A stretch of DNA of 64,000 nucleotides from Bimuria novae-zelandiae CBS 107.79 (lineage: Eukaryota > Ascomycota > Dothideomycetes > Pleosporales > Didymosphaeriaceae). Under the pieces are notes generated by a model, which did not search any database, was not told the origin of the DNA, and saw only the letters and a list, made by a program, of their open reading frames with translations. Where the stretch lies: contig ML976712.1 of NCBI GenBank assembly GCA_010015655.1, positions 289,446 to 353,445 on the forward strand, in the 5' to 3' direction. Positions 45,000 through 57,776 of this stretch are shown piece by piece (positions within the stretch are counted from its first letter, which is position 1; every line of letters begins with the position of its first letter). The position numbers and the translations under genes were made by a program.

Positions 45000-47900
45000 T
45001 TAGGCTTATCCTTAAGCTAGACCTTCGCATTATTCATCTGTCTATTATTCTAACTTAAAGGCCTCTATCCTCTGCTGTAGATCCTGCAAGGCAACCTCTT
45101 AATTAGTGATCTTATCTAATATATCTTTAAGTCCTAGCCTATTTAGAAACTTGCTCTATTTGTTTACTAGCAGGGCCTTTGTGAGTCCATCTGCAACTAT
45201 GTCCTCTAAGCGTTAATAGTCTACCTTAATTATCCCAAGTGTGACTTCTTGTCTTAGCTAATAATTATAGATATCTATATGGCGGAGCTTGGTCTGCAGC
45301 TTTGCGATTTCTTTAGTAATAAGGCGAATAGTCTATTAATTATCGTAGTTAATTATAATTGGGCAATTGCTTACAGTGATCTAGAGCTCCTAGAGTAATC
45401 GTGAAGTGAAGATGGCCTCCTTAGCTACTTATAAAAGCGCTAGAAGTTTGGCCTTTATTATTAATATAGTAACTGTATCTTGCTTACTTGCTTTCCAGGC
45501 AATTAGGCCACTAAATAATTTAATAACGTATCCTTATAAACTCTTGCGATTAAGTGTATTATTAGTAAAGGATGCGTCGCTTGCTACTTCTAGAGTATCT
45601 GCACCCCCAAGCTAAAGACCTAGTAATTTAGTATTAGCAAGATAGAGGAAAACTTAATTAGTAGCTACTTAGTGCTCTTTGCTTAGGTTAGATAAGAATC
45701 GTAATAAACTAGAGCTTATAAAGGCGATATTTAGTTAAGTTATAACTATAGCATAGAGAATTAATCTAACTTTGCGCTAGTATTAATTAATCTTACTCTT
45801 ACTAGCTAGTCCTGTTCTTAGGAGTAATTCGATTAAACCTATCGGGGTATTGTGGCGAATCTTATAGTAATCGATAAGGCGCGATATTTTGTTAACGTAT
45901 AATGCTTATAAAAGCCAGATCTTTTTATTTAAGCGGTCCCTAATAATTTCAATTCCTAGAAACTATTACAGGTCTTTCCCGCTAGTAAGAGTAAATTTAG
46001 TTCTTATCTCTTTAATAGCTGCTTTTGCTGCAGGCTCGTGATTCTTCTAATAGGCGATGATAAGATCATCTACATAGAAGAATATAATAATGCCGTCCTT
46101 AATAAGGCAGCATGGCTCGTAGGGCACTATTTTAAAGCCAATATTACGGAGCGTTAATGTAAACTCTCTTTACCAGAGCAGTAGAGATATGCGTAGTCTA
46201 TATAGTGCTTTGTATAGTTTAAGAACTGTGCCTGCTCGCGATTAGCCGCGAGGCATTCTTATGTAGATTTCTCTGTCCAGCTTTGCATGGACAAACGCGT
46301 TAGTAACGTCGTGTTAGATAAGCTCTAAGTTAATACAAGCTATAATTGCTATAAGCATGCGGAATAATTATCCTGCAAGTGTTATGGCGTAGGTTTCTTG
46401 CGAGGTGAGGTACCGCTATTAATTGCCTTGCACTACCAGCCTTACTTTGCATTTCTATAATTAATAGTGTTTATCGAATTTATAGGTATATACCTATATG
46501 CAGTTGAGGATTTAATAGCCTGCTACCTTTACTAGAGCTGCTACGACCTCGCTCCAAGACTTCATTTCCTTGTGGCTCTGTAGATGGGATCGTTCTGCTT
46601 CCTTCCACATATTATAAAGAGGGTGATCTTCGAGCTTGCTTTAGCATGTAGGTGGCTCTAGAAGCACACTTCGATGTAGCTTCTTACTTAATATAATTAT
46701 TTATTAAAGCTGCGTCTTATTAAGAGTCTTACCTTTGTATTTGCCGCTGCTGCCAGCTTTAGTGCCTACTATAAAGGCTGCAGCCTATAGGCTTGTTTAC
46801 AACTATCCTGTTTGCACTATTTATAGTAGTATAGCTTAATTGTCTCCTACCATTAGTTGTGCAAGGAGTGTCACTAGTGGCGGCGTTAATAGAGGTATTA
46901 GATATTTATACCTAGCTCTCCTGTCTTGCCTGCACTTAGGAGCCTCTTCCTCTAGCGCTTCACTAATTGTCTTATCCTTAAAGAAGGACTCAGTGGCATG
47001 CTCTTGTTAAGGTAAGGGAGGTAACTCTACTAATCGCACCTAGGCTGCTATTTCTTTTAATATGCTGTGTATAAGGCTGCCTATTAGGTCTTTAGTTTTG
47101 CCTAAGAACATAGTATCCTCATTAAATATTATATCGCGAGTACTAATCGTCTTTGCTAGAGAGGGAATCTATATTCTCTAGATATTAGTTAATCTATAGC
47201 TAACAAGGTAGCTAATCTATGCTTTAGGGTTAAGCCTCTAAAGCCTACTTTTGCTGCGTTTTGTGTTGTTAGTTATCGCAAACGCTTTGTAGCTATATGC
47301 TTTTAGGTGAGCTTAATTAGGCTTCTTTGGTTAGGTAATAATGCCGTTCTAAAAGGCTACTATTATAAAGAACACTTTATATAGAGATCGCTATTAGTTA
47401 GTGTAGTTTAGCATTTAATTATATAGGTAGACTGTGGCTCGCGTAATCTTAGGCTATATCTACTATAGTAGATTAAAGTTAAGTCGTATTACGCGCGCTT
47501 TCTCCTTAATTACACCCCCTAAGCGTTCTACTCCTCTATTTTATACTTAAGTATCTAGTACTAAAGGCTTAATCTTAATACCTTACGCCGCGCACCACTT
47601 CTTAATATTAGCCTTAATAAAAAAGATCTTGTTGTTAAATTTAATTACTTTTACTGTAACGTTATATTGTACTTCCATGAACCGTACAAAAGTGCTAAGT
47701 AATTTAATAATTAACCGTGCTAGGCGGTTATCCTTAAAGTAGAAGTCCTATATAAAGCTAGAGAATTAATTAGTAATTAGCATTTAGCTCTTCTCTCTTG
47801 TTAAGCTGTCTGCTTTATAGTCGTGAAAGTCTATTGCGACTCGCTCGCCAGGGCCTTTAGTTCGCTCCCTGGCTTGCCAGCGTATTTGCCGTTTCAGTTT

Positions 47901-49750
47901 TGCTTTGCCGCAGGCGTCACATTTTACCGTAGGGAGACCTTTAATCCTCACCCCCTTAGATTGCTACACGAGGTGTTCGAGGGCCTAAAGGCCTAGATAG
48001 CCTAATCGCCAGTGTCAGGTCCATGCGTTTGCCTTTTACAGTCTTCGTTTAGTGCGTGTGTTAGTCTTGTGAGTGGCATGCGCAGCATTAGTAGGAATAC
48101 TACCTACTAGCCTTATTCTATATTCTAACACCTATTATCTATGCAATTCTTAGAGTTCTGCTAGCACAGTATTATCTCTTCTCTTTAGAGTTATTAGGTC
48201 TGCCCTTATATCCCACCAAAGGCCTTGCCTCTAGAGTAATTAAAACGATACAAAGTTGCAGAGCAAATTAGGGCAATAGGCTATATTATCTAATTATATT
48301 ATTTAATTACTACTTACACTCTATATGTTAAGATAGACGCTCTCGTATCCTTTAATCTATATTTGTGTATTCCCTGCCCATATGAAGTCTCCTGGCGCTA
48401 GTGGCTGGTATAAGACAAAGCGATTAATGTTGTTAAAGACATAACAGGTTGTGCCTAAATTAAGTATAGCTAAGCATCGCAATAGGTATATATTTAATTT
48501 AGTATAGAAAGATGCGGCGTTAAAGCTTACTAGGATTTTAGTAATCTTGCGTCTATCTAGTTACTTATTATTAGCCTTAGTAATTTAAGTTAAAGTAGGA
48601 GTATGCGATAATTTAATTATAGGTGCCTATAATCTAGCCCTCTTTGTTATCCTTAGGCTTTCTTAAAGCGCAGGGTCATTCTCTAGCCTAAACTTAATTA
48701 GGGCAACCATGCTCGGCTTTAGCCTAAACTATTCTAGTTATTTATCTAGGAAAGCATAGAAGTAGTCTTGTAGACTATAGCGTTGTTTATAAGCAGGGCA
48801 CTTAAGGCCACTAGCTATCGCTAGCTTATTATCTATAATCGCGGACCGCTTGGCTCTAGTACGTTAACTATTATTTTGTTATTTACGAGGTCTACCCTAA
48901 TATTTTAATGTTGCTGCTTTATCTACAAGAAAGGCGTCCCTGTCTGTAGCCTAGATAGATTTACCACCGTTAGCGAGAGATAAACCTGCAGTAGCAAAAG
49001 CGCCCTTTTGTTTACCCTCGATTAGGTGCTGCAGGATTATATAGTCTTAGAAGAGTTTTATTATGTGCTTCTGTGAGATAGCTGCATCCTTGCTTCTATA
49101 TTGCTAGAAGGTTATTACCTATATAGGTGCGACATGGATAACTGCCTTTATAAAGTCTTCTTTAACTAAGTCTAGCCTTTAAAGCTCTAAAACCTAATTA
49201 GTCTCTACTTCTGTAGCTGCATGATTGTACTTAGATAGCCATGTAGCCTATAATCTAGCTATTCTTATTAGCTTAAGGGCTTCTTAGTATCTTGCCCTTA
49301 ATCGTCTATATTTATCTTGCAGGTCTACCCTAACTATAATTATAAGGTTATTAATCCACTACCTAATTAATTAATCTAAGAAGTAGTAGTTGTTCTAAAG
49401 ATGCGCAGAAACTATTAATTAGATAATAGTAACTACTTAGTTTAGGCTAACCTATTCCTCTTGGTATTCGCGATCTATAATCTTATATATTTCTAGCTAT
49501 CCTTTGTAATAATTACTATTGTCTTTGTATGCTTTCGCGCCTGCCGTTAATAGATATAAGGGCATTGTTAGCATATTATTCGGATTTGTAGTCGTATACG
49601 CCGTGCTTGGCTAGTAGTTGCCTATCGCGGGAGGTATCGGCATTGCGGGTTTCTGTCTTAGTTTATCTATCAGCGCTAGGTTGATAATGTTCTAGACCTT
49701 TAGGAATTAGGATTTTATTTTTAGCTAGTTTAGCCACGGTGTGTAGTTCG
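45000..49750 (-). pseudogene. Copia gag-pol remnant
   Basis: Single decayed polyprotein frame on the minus strand. Recognisable blocks: gag-pre-integrase zinc-finger region about 48.0-47.9 kb (CDACGKAKLKRQIRWQARER), integrase core about 47.9-47.2 kb, reverse transcriptase about 46.6-45.9 kb (FFYVDDLIIAYW), RNase H about 45.5-45.1 kb. Stops are mainly TAA and TAG. Gag is not recognisable in detail. Confidence 0.85.
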
Positions 49751-49835
49751 TGTAGTTGGTTAGGATTACTATAGGATCTTTAAGGGTTAATAGGGCTATT
49801 GTAATTAGCTTGGCGGAGGTAATAAGACTCTTAAT

Positions 49836-50057
49836 TATTAGATTTAATAGTATTCTATCACTTTAAGATAATGCAATGATAAGAATTTAATAGATATAAT
49901 AATTAATTAATAATGTTCGTGTTCTGTGTTCCTGGAATATAGATGTGTGCGAGGCTCCAAATAAGTGCCGCTGCAGCGCTAGCCCTATTTAGAATAGTAC
50001 AAAAGAGAGAGTGCTCCAGCCTTATATCCACAAAGATAGAGGCTATATAATCGGACA
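49836..50057 (-). repeat. Copia LTR (right; 5' LTR of the minus-strand element)
   Basis: Begins TATTAGATTTAATAG and ends ATAATCGGACA. Its first 100 bp, the side facing the element interior, carries many G-to-A changes relative to the left LTR; the remainder is almost identical to it. Confidence 0.92.
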
Positions 50058-50333
50058 GCTTCTTTAAGTTAGGCTCGCGATCGCGTCGAGAGAGGGCTCC
50101 TTAGCGTTATTATTATAATATTATTTAAGGCACGCTAAAGGCTATAATAACGCGTCTTTTACTCTTATCGCGATCTTTAATTATAGCTTAGATAGCAAGC
50201 TATAGTGCGCTTTTAGTATAAGGTTATTGCGCGTTATGTTGTAATGGCATTATAGTATAAGCTAGAGGTGGGCTGCATTTAGCAAAGTTGGCCCGCTCGG
50301 TAGGGTTGGCCCGCTCGGTGGTGAACCACGTTA

Positions 50334-50817
50334 TACTATCTTTCTACGCGAAAATTAAGCTCCTATCGTACGAAAGCTATTTTCTTTATTATTATAGCTT
50401 TAGAAGATGCCTCCTAAGCCTCTTTTAACTCTTTTAAATTACTTAAAGTTTTTAGTAGTATAAGTTAAAAAAATACGTTTAGTATCTATTAATACCATTG
50501 CAATCTATTAATAGACAAGCCGACACGAGATAGCTAAAATTAAAAGCTATATTATTACTCTATTTATCTATATACAGTATTGTTAACTATCAACATTTAA
50601 TTTTATCTTTAATTAAAGCATTAGATTGAATCTAATAAAGCTATATCTTATATAAAAGTAATAGTAGTAAGCTAACTACAAGAATTTTAAAAATAAGTAT
50701 TAATTAATGTAATAGGCTACGCCCAGTTGTTGCCTCGGATCCTTAACCCTTAGTTATACAAATCCTAGATATATAAGTTCGACGCCTAAAACTTAATTTT
50801 AGACTTTTTATTAAATT
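50334..50817. other. TA-rich stretch between pogo-E and gypsy-2
   Basis: 484 bp of RIP-like composition. It starts a possible decayed frame (MPPKPLLTLLNYLK at 50407) that I cannot assign. It would be interior sequence of the host element (hAT-3 if that call is right). Confidence 0.4.
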
Positions 50818-51269
50818 TGTTATGAGGCTCTCACACCTTGTTCCGATCCGGGTTAGGGCGGTAAGGTATCGTGGTGCTTCACGGATTATTTAGTGGTACA
50901 AGTTAATGCGACACTTAGCGCGGCTAGACAATCTAATCTTATAATAAATAAGATAACTATTAGTCTGTATAGGAGAACGTACTCGCACAGAAGATATATA
51001 AGTTAACTACGAGGAAGGAAACAACAATAGGAAAGTCGCCACACTATATACTAGCCTATTCCTTCTTCGTAGTCCCGCCAAGGCCCTGTAGTCCCAGGGA
51101 CTACGGTAGTCCCATAGGACTTCCCTTTATGCGGGACTTCGTCACGTGACTGCTGACTAAGCTGCCCCGCGCCCCGTTAGGTCCCGTTAACTCTACTACT
51201 TCGTCAACAATTACTCTCTTAGCGTAATTGTCTGGCATCTTCATCCTTGTGGGGTTCGTGGTCGTAACA
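50818..51269 (+). repeat. Putative 5' LTR of gypsy-2
   Basis: 452 bp from TGTTATGAGGCTCTCACACC to GGTCGTAACA, with terminal TGTTA/TAACA inverted ends. It has normal composition although the interior is RIP-degraded, and includes a short GGGACTA/TAGTCCC palindrome cluster near 51090-51115. The partner LTR is outside the window, so limits rest on the end motifs only. Confidence 0.6.
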
Positions 51270-51447
51270 AAATTTATAAGTGTTCTTTTTTTACTTTTAG
51301 TTCCTTAAGTACTTAGTCCCTTATATTAAATTTAATTACTTTTACCTGTCGCAGAATAAGTAAATTTTAAATATAATTATAAACTAAAGCTATAAAGTAG
51401 CACACGTATTTAAAAGACTTACGTAGATAAATACTATAGAAGTAACG

Positions 51448-51923
51448 TGTTAGGATCTGTATTTAGCATCACCAGGCTAACATTCTGAGACGGCCAAGGT
51501 CTTATGGGAGCCAATGGTGGCACAGCAATGGCAAGTTACGTGACTGCTCGAAGTGCTCGAAGCGAGCAAGTCGAGCAGGTACAGGAAGCCAAGGCTGTGC
51601 TCGCTCCGCTCGAGTCGAGTAAGTCGAGCATATGCAGAAAGCCAAGGCTGCGCTTGACATGCTCGAAGCGAGCAAGTTAAGCATGCTAAGTATATAGGAA
51701 CATGAGGATGGACTCTTCTACCTTGTGTTTAACCTGTTTATTAATCTATCGTTTAGATTTACTTAGGCTCTTATTAATTTAATTATAACGTACTTTACGT
51801 TAATACTAATACCTTATTAATAAGTGTAAGCTATTAATACACCCTTTCCTGTCTTTAATATTGCTCCTGCCAGAGAACTAACCTTAACCCTATTACAGAC
51901 TAGCTACCCGTAGGGACTTAATA
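51448..51923 (+). repeat. gypsy-1 5' LTR
   Basis: 476 bp; contains repeated GAAGCGAGCAAG/GCTCGA segments (51545-51690), i.e. short direct and inverted repeats around CTCGA. Last bases ATA replace ACA of the other LTR. Confidence 0.95.
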
Positions 51924-51949
51924 TCTTAAACACCCTAATATAAGCGAAT

Positions 51950-54900
51950 ACGAGACCCTTTCTAATGCACTAGATATTATTCTAGGGAACACTCTAGATA
52001 ATAATAATAACGATACTACTATTACCTATATTAAGGGAAGCCTTTACGCTAAACCTAATCTCTTTTACGGAGACTATAAGCATACAGAACTATAGATCTT
52101 GTAGCTTAACCTTTACTTCTACGGAACAAAGAAGGAATAGAATAAAGCTAATAAAACTATTTTTATAGTATCCTACATAAAAGGACTAGCCCTTGCATGG
52201 ATTCGACCATATCTTAACTAATACCTGGCCGAAGAGAACTTAGAGGGAGATGCTATTAATAAAATTATAAAAGACTATGACGAGTTCTGCAAGAAAGTTA
52301 AATAGTACTTTAGAGTAGCTAATTAGGAGGCTATCGCTAAAAGAGCTATTTAGCAACTTAAGTAAGTCCGCTTAGCTACTAAGTACGACTCTAAATTCCG
52401 CAGACACGCCAATTAAATCTATTAGAACAAAGTAACTCTTATAACTATGTACTATTAAGGACTTAAGCCTAACCTACGCGAGGAACTACTGCGTAGCGGA
52501 GCAAGGATAGATACACTAGAAGCATTATTAAAGGAAGCTATTAAGATTAATAAGGAATAGTACGAACTAAAACGCGATATATAATAAAACTAGTTAGGAC
52601 GACAAGGCTATAGACTACCCTTAAGCTACGACAATTATCGCAATTAACAAACTCCTAGGCCGAGATAAGACAACTACGGACCTTAGCCGATGGAAGGAAT
52701 CCAGTACTATAACCAAATTAATACAATCGGAAAAGAAACAGGAAAGTCTCTAGGCTATCGCAAGAAGCCTAACCAAAGACGTATCTTAGATAGAACCCGA
52801 CAACAACAGGGGACCGAGACACGCACTTGTTTTATATATAGCAAACTAGGCCACATAGCCAGGAACTGCAGATCTAAGAACAAGGTCATTAGATAGTTAA
52901 ACGTACTAATCGTCGAAGACGCGGACGCGACTAACGAAGAATAGCAAGTTATTAATACTATTAAGTAACTTAATACCTAAGACAAAGACTTAAAGCAAAC
53001 GGACTCGCCTAACTCTTAGCTATACGAGGATGCAGAAGAAGGATTAGAGGTAGAGTAAGAAGAGCTAAAGAAACGCGCCCCCACACCGCATCTAAATACA
53101 AGAAGACTCACGGACAAGGAAGAATATAATATATTCTAATTCTTAGATTAACATTAACCACGTGAAACTAATTTCGGATTTATAGTAATTAAGCTAAATG
53201 TAATACGCACCTAACTAATTAACCTAGTAATATAAGAATTTATAGATCACGGTTACAAATACTAGGACCTAAAGAAGAAATACCCTGTTAAGAATTTTAG
53301 CTATAGACTAATGTACGACCTGGACCACCAAAATCCTAATCACGGAATCCTTAGATAGAGATTCTGTACCGCCAACGCATGCAATACGCATCTCTACGCT
53401 AAACAGTGTAAATACTTCCCACGATCGCAGAAATAATGCAGATGGGAATGGTTCGATTGCCTAATCGCCAAATGCGATAAGCACCTATAGGATAAGCGAG
53501 AAGCAAAGTACTTCCTATATCTTAGCGAAGCTTAGAACCTTACCTATACTATATTAATTAATAATAAATGCATGTTAAAGATTTGGCAAACGTGCCTACA
53601 CCCGGACTGTATAGCGCATAGATAGGATAAAGCACTTTTTAAATTTAGACCTAGTAGCTATCACGGAGAACTAGTGCGCATGGACCAACAAGAAGGAAGG
53701 AGCTATAGTAAAGCAACCTAAATAATGGCACGATACCGCCAACCACGGGATAAGAACGGCAATCTTTAGCCCACTAAGCTATCTACTAAGGAAGTGTCTT
53801 TTTTAGACCCAGGCTTAAGCGAGAAGACGCCTTTAAGGAATTAAATGCTATAAATAGTTAAGCATTAATTAAGCTACTAATACGGCTTAATAGAACATGG
53901 ATAAAGGCTATGCTAAATTCAGGAGCATAATAAAGCTACATCTCCTAAAAGGCACTTAGTAGAGCAGGACTCTCTACGCGTAAGAAAGAAGACGCTTATG
54001 TTATCTATGTCGCGAATAGACACCTGATGCCAGGCACGCCACGAATTAAGTACGAGGTTAAGACGACACTTAAGATCTATAGACACAAGGAAACGATTAC
54101 CCTCGATGTTCTTAAAGAAGCTAGTCACGATATAATACTAGAACTACCCTAATTAAGGAAACATAACCTTACAATTAATTAAGGAAAAAGAACGCTATCT
54201 TTTAAGCGCTGTAACTATACTTTGCAAGCAAAGCCTACGCATTAGCAGAATTTAATAGTAGATAAGAGAGCTATTAACAACATAGTCTCGCAAATAAGAT
54301 TTAAGATCGAATTACCCTTAGTAAACGCTAGCAGGAACCACCAGGTCACAGAGCGCAAGAAAGTGGACAAGCCAATTCCTATAAAGGAAAGAGGGCAACG
54401 CACAATCTACGGAATCCCTAAATAGTTTATAGAATAGAGCTATCTGTTTCGAGAAGAAGAAGGAAAAGCAAATCTACCTAAGCACTAACCTTAGGATCAT
54501 AAGATTAACCTAGAAGAAGGGAAGACGCCACCCTTTAGACTACTATACGCGAAATTAGGCAAAGAACTCTAAGAAGAAAAGGAATTCATTAAAAAGAATT
54601 TGGCAAAAGGATACATACAACTATCAAAGTCACCAGCGGCAAGCCTATTTATGTTTATACCTAAGAAGAGCGGCGAATTGCGACCCTGCGTAGACTACCA
54701 AAAGCTTAACGACATGATAATAAAGAATCGATACCCGTTACCAAACATCGGAGAACTACGAGATAGGCTAGCACGAGTAAAGGTGTTTACCTTACTAGAC
54801 CTACGCGATAGATACCATCTTATATAAATTAAAAAAGGTAAAGAATAAAAAACAGCATTTAAATCTAGATATAGATTATTTAAGTACACTGTTATGCTAT

Positions 54901-57220
54901 TTAGACTTACAAACGCACTAGCTACATTCCAGGCGCTTATTAATAACGTCTTACGACACTACCTCGACATCTTTATTATTATATACATGGATAACATTCT
55001 AATCTACTTAGAAAACATGAACGACCACGTAGAACATGTTAAGATAGTACTTAAAGAACTTAATAAGTTATACCTATAACTAAAACTAGAAAAGTGTAAG
55101 TTCTTCTAAACAGAACTTAAATTTCTTAGACATATTATTAACACTAAAGGAATTAAGGTAAGCCCCGACAAAATTGAATGTGTTAAGGACTGGCCACGAC
55201 CACAATCAGCTAAGAACATCCAAGAATTCTTAGGATTCTATAGATTTAATTAATAATTCATTAAAGACTACGCGAAGATCACGATACCGCTTATAAACCT
55301 TACTAAGAAAGATATACCCTTTAAATAGACAACAGAATGCGAAGAAGCATTCTAAGCACTGTGATAAGCATATATTAGTCCACTAGTACTAATGCGCTTC
55401 CAAGATAATAGGCCACTAAGGATTAAAACAGACGCAAGCAATCTAGCACTAGGAGCATATGCAAAGTAAGAGAAGGATAGGTATTAGCATTTAATTACAT
55501 ACTACTCATGCAAACTCAACAACGCGGAATTAAGATACAACATACACGACAAAGAACTATATGCGATTGTTAGAGCATTAAAGCATTAAAGGATCTACGC
55601 ACATAGTTGCTTAGACTTTATAATCTTTATAGACTATAAGAATCTCTTACGATTCACAACGACTAAGGAATTGACACCACGTTAAGCGAGATAGTTAGAA
55701 ACAATAGGACAGTATAAATTCAAGATTATGTACACTCCAGGCAAGGAAAATAGACAAGTAGACGCTCTAAGCAGGCGCAGCGATCTTATAAGAGATAAGA
55801 TTAAGACCTACTCTACTATCCTATAGTAGAATAAAGACAGATCCCTTAGACTAACAGCGGAACTTAATCAAATCCTTGTGACAACACGAGAGGTACCCGC
55901 GAACCAACAGACTAAGATTATCTAATAATACCACGACGACCCTGTGTACGGACACCTAGGAGTTAAGAAAATAATAGAACTTATCTAACGCAACTACAGC
56001 TTTAAAGGAATTAAAGAAGTAGTAACCTAGTATATTCGTAAATACGCAGAATGCCAACGAAACAAGCACGCAACACATCTTAAATACGGCGAGACGCAAG
56101 TAATCTAGATACCAATAGCACTATAAGAAGACATTACTATAGACTTTATAACAGGACTACCCGGATCAAAGGACCTAGCAACAGGAATAAAGTATAATTC
56201 TATATTAGTAATCGTTTGCCGATTCACTAAATACGTAGAACTACTACCATGCTAGAAGACGACTACGGCTAAGGAACTCGCATTTCTTATCCTAGACTAC
56301 CTTATACGACACTACGGCATACTAAAGACAATTATTAGCAATTAAGACAAGCTCTTTACCTTAAATTACTAGACAACGCTTATGGCACTTATTAGAATAA
56401 AACAGAAGCTATCAACAGCTTATCATCCACAAACAGACGGACAAACAGAACGTACAAATTAGACAATTGAAACGTACCTACGCATCTACTGCAACAACCA
56501 GAAAAATAACTAGATTTCCCTATTACCTATGGCACAATTAGTATATAATAACAAAATATTAGCAGTAATAGGATACATACCGTTCTATGCAAACCACGAA
56601 AGACATCTATATCTCTTTAATTAAATATTTCCTACAAATATCAGGACAGAAGAAGCCATCAGTTTGGTAGAAAGAATAAAAACAACACACGAACAACTCT
56701 AAGAGAATCTCGAGAAAGCTTAATAGCAAGCCATTTCCTATATAAATCGAAAACGAAAAACAGCACCTTAGCTAAAGAAGGGGGATAAAGCATACCTGCT
56801 TATAAAGAACCTTCGAACTTAGAAAAAAAAACATAAGAAACTGGATCATGTTAAGGTTAGACTATTTTTTATTTCCAAGTAAATATCACCGGTTAACTAC
56901 TAATTAGAACTACCACTAGACGCTAAGATACACCAGGTATTCCATATAGACTAATTGGAACCAGCCAACCCAGAGACACCAGTCGAAACCACCTTCTATC
57001 ACCAGCCAGGGGAAGAAAACGAATTCGAAGTTAAATAAATACTACAACACACAGATTAGCCACGCACGTACCTTATTAAGTAGAAGGGATACTTATATAG
57101 CGAAAACATATAGGAACCTAAGGAGAACTTAGCAAACTGCAAATAGTTACTCTAATAATACTATAGAAATATACCTAAGAACCGTTCGCGGTTATAGGCA
57201 AGGTACTAGAATAATTATCT
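51950..57220 (+). pseudogene. gypsy-1 gag-pol remnant with C-terminal chromodomain
   Basis: Gag spans about 51.95-52.9 kb and ends in a CCHC knuckle in which the second Cys is Tyr (CFIYSKLGHIARNC, near 52830). The protease active site reads NSGA instead of DSGA near 53920. Reverse transcriptase is at 54600-55100 (LRPCVDYQKLND, YMDN for YxDD). RNase H is near 55.4-55.8 kb, and integrase at 55.9-56.65 kb (DFITGLPGSK, STAYHPQTDGQTER). A chromodomain at about 57030-57190 (TYLIK*KGYLYSENI*EP) would direct integration to marked chromatin. Substitutions at protease, RT and knuckle are the G-to-A type; many Gln and Trp codons are TAG. Confidence 0.92.
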
Positions 57221-57776
57221 AGCAACCCTAGTGTCAACTACATTAAGGGAAAAAAGCCAATAGTGGCCGCTATGGCAGGATAGTCCTCTAACGCCGCCTC
57301 TGCTTCCAACTCTCTAGTAGCATCCATTTTAAACATAAGGCATTACGCCTTCTTCTTAGCACGCTCTTTAGCCTACTGTAATATTTTCTTATTCCGCAAA
57401 AGTCGTATTAACACTTCTACTAATAACTTCTTATCCGCATCCACCTTCTTTTTATACTTATTACGGGTCTTGTCTAATAATGCCCACGACAAGTTTACGC
57501 AAAGCTTTTACGCACGAATACACTTAAAACACTTTAGATAGGCGTTAGGATTAGACAATAGCATAACGATACACTTAGAGCTAGAAAGTAAGCAACAATT
57601 ACAAGAAATAGGATAGATAACACTATTATAGCAAGTTTTAATGCTAAGACGAATAGCGCGGGCTTTAGCGAAAGATATTATAGTAAAACGCACTAAAAAG
57701 CGGGGCAACTAAACTTTATCTATTTTATAAGACAGGTTATATGATTTAAGGACAAATTACTAGAGAAGGAGGATGA

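Larger units (their letters stand above)
44765..50057 (-). mobile_element. Ty1/copia LTR retrotransposon, RIP-degraded
   Basis: A 5.3-kb element with LTRs 44765-44987 (223 bp) and 49836-50057 (222 bp), ends TG..CA, and 5-bp duplication GCTTC (44760-44764, 50058-50062). Coding is on the minus strand in copia order. The pre-integrase block HWRLGYLG (near 48015) is followed by integrase, then reverse transcriptase with YVDD (46066-46077), then RNase H (near 45.4-45.1 kb; EIAKLQTKLRHIDIYNYWLR, ADGLTKALL). Integrase before RT is what separates copia from gypsy. The frame is destroyed by stops. It sits inside pogo-E, whose frame is restored on removal. Confidence 0.94.
38376..50331 (-). mobile_element. 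pogo/Fot1 element (pogo-E), host to three nested retroelements
   Basis: Inverted ends ACGTGGTTCACCACCGAGCG with a second GAGCGGGCCA unit, and TA duplications at 38374-38375 and 50332-50333. After subtracting the three inserts and their duplications about 1.85 kb remains. The minus strand encodes the DDE_1 transposase. Its N-terminus is near 50230, then ALSRRDREPNLKKL crosses the copia site, SYLYNY*QALNEDL crosses the solo-LTR site, and YGIADDDTYNFNKTGF and VFTGSKKQSNLKKM run up to the recombinase-element site, continuing as I*PSNRR*VTNI. A CGEAGHNARTC zinc-knuckle-like tail lies near 38550. All internal stops are TAA or TAG at expected Gln or Trp codons, as RIP would make. Confidence 0.92.
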
